5,954 nt of DNA from Deferribacteres bacterium JdFR-76. Lineage in GTDB: Bacteria > Zhuqueibacterota > JdFR-76. Positions within the stretch are counted from its first letter, which is position 1. Each line of letters begins with the position of its first letter. Under the pieces are notes generated by a model. The model made no database searches. It was not told where the DNA came from and worked only from the letters and a program-made list of their open reading frames with translations. Shown here in pieces: positions 5,518 to 5,954 of the stretch. The position numbers were made by a program, and so were the translations under genes. The DNA lies in assembly GCA_002011685.1 (NCBI GenBank), contig MTOL01000067.1, positions 360 through 6,313 of the forward strand, written 5' to 3'.

Positions 5518-5954
5518 ATGGAGCAGAAGGACGTTGTTATTCTCGGTGCGGGAATATCAGGTCTGGCAATTGCCTACTGGCTGAAAAAGGAGGGACTGCA
5601 GATAGCCGTTTTGGAGCGCAAAGATGAACCCGGCGGGGCCATGGAATCGGTTCAAATTAGCGGCTATCTGTTTGACCGCGGTCCGAATAGCGGCCTGGAG
5701 ACGACTCCGCTGATTCGTGAGATTGCCAGAGGAGTGGGGGTAGAAGACCGGCTCATCTACGCCAGGGAGGCGGCGAAAAAACGTTACATTTACCGCGCCG
5801 GGGAACTGCATCCACTACCGATGGGGCCGCTTTCTTTGTTAACAACCCGGCTTTTTTCCTGGAAGGGAAAGCTGCGGGTTCTGGCCGAACCGTTCATTAG
5901 CCGTTCTGAGGACGGGTATTATCAAAGCGTGGCCGATTTTGTCCGCCGCCGGCT
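5518..5954 (+). CDS. hemG: Protoporphyrinogen oxidase, HemY-type FAD enzyme (5' part, runs off the window)
   Basis: The first 145 residues of an FAD-dependent amine-oxidase-superfamily protein are visible, and the frame is open to the window edge (full proteins are about 450-480 residues). The Rossmann motif G10-A-G12-I-S-G15 follows a beta strand (VVILGAG) and is completed by E33 in VLERKDEPGG, which binds the FAD ribose. FDRGPNS (52-58) and SVADFVRRR (137-145) are typical of the HemY/PPO family, which oxidises protoporphyrinogen IX to protoporphyrin IX by six electrons, normally with O2. The family is named hemG in many annotations and hemY in Bacillus; it is unrelated to the flavodoxin HemG of E. 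coli. Some relatives in Bacillota act on coproporphyrinogen instead, but the adjacent HemN argues for protoporphyrinogen. ATG 5518 has AGGAG (5506-5510) seven bases upstream and overlapping the hemH stop. The gap from hemH is 10 nt. Confidence 0.93.
   Translation, partial: MEQKDVVILGAGISGLAIAYWLKKEGLQIAVLERKDEPGGAMESVQISGYLFDRGPNSGLETTPLIREIARGVGVEDRLIYAREAAKKRYIYRAGELHPLPMGPLSLLTTRLFSWKGKLRVLAEPFISRSEDGYYQSVADFVRRR

Overview
This window looks like a stretch of bacterial chromosome whose recognisable genes all lie on the + strand. Its core is a late heme-biosynthesis operon, hemE-hemN-hemH-hemG. The last gene runs off the right edge. Together these encode the four steps from uroporphyrinogen III to protoheme: decarboxylation to coproporphyrinogen III (HemE), oxidative decarboxylation to protoporphyrinogen IX by a radical SAM enzyme (HemN), oxidation to protoporphyrin IX (HemG, the FAD-dependent HemY type) and iron insertion (HemH). 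Intergenic gaps are only 17, 10 and 10 nt. A near-consensus sigma-70-type promoter precedes hemE, with TTGACT and TATAAT separated by 16 bp.

Region by region: positions 1-480 hold the 3' part of an unrecognised gene with a beta-strand-rich protein. Positions 481-660 are a short gap with a weak possible terminator and a good match to a sigma-54 -24/-12 promoter (570-585). Positions 661-1617 hold a two-gene unit: a CDP-alcohol phosphatidyltransferase (PgsA-like membrane lipid enzyme), then a small carboxymuconolactone decarboxylase/AhpD-like thiol protein. Positions 1618-2081 are 464 bp without a convincing gene but unusually rich in inverted repeats. They include three alternating copies of CCGGATA, a perfect 13-bp inverted repeat 83 nt apart, two compact hairpins, and then the hem promoter and a leader of about 65 nt. 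Positions 2082-5954 are the hem operon.

Organism: HemN plus a protoporphyrin-type ferrochelatase and HemY-type oxidase points to the protoporphyrin-dependent heme route. That route is usual in diderm (Gram-negative) bacteria, whereas Bacillota and Actinomycetota typically use the coproporphyrin-dependent route. Base composition is moderate and one gene starts with TTG. I cannot name a phylum reliably. The operon pairs an oxygen-independent step (HemN) with an oxidase family that typically uses O2 (HemY type), which could fit a facultative or microaerobic lifestyle.

I see no mobile elements, CRISPR arrays, tRNA or rRNA genes, and no evidence for a wholly new system. The least explained part is the repeat-rich region upstream of hemE.
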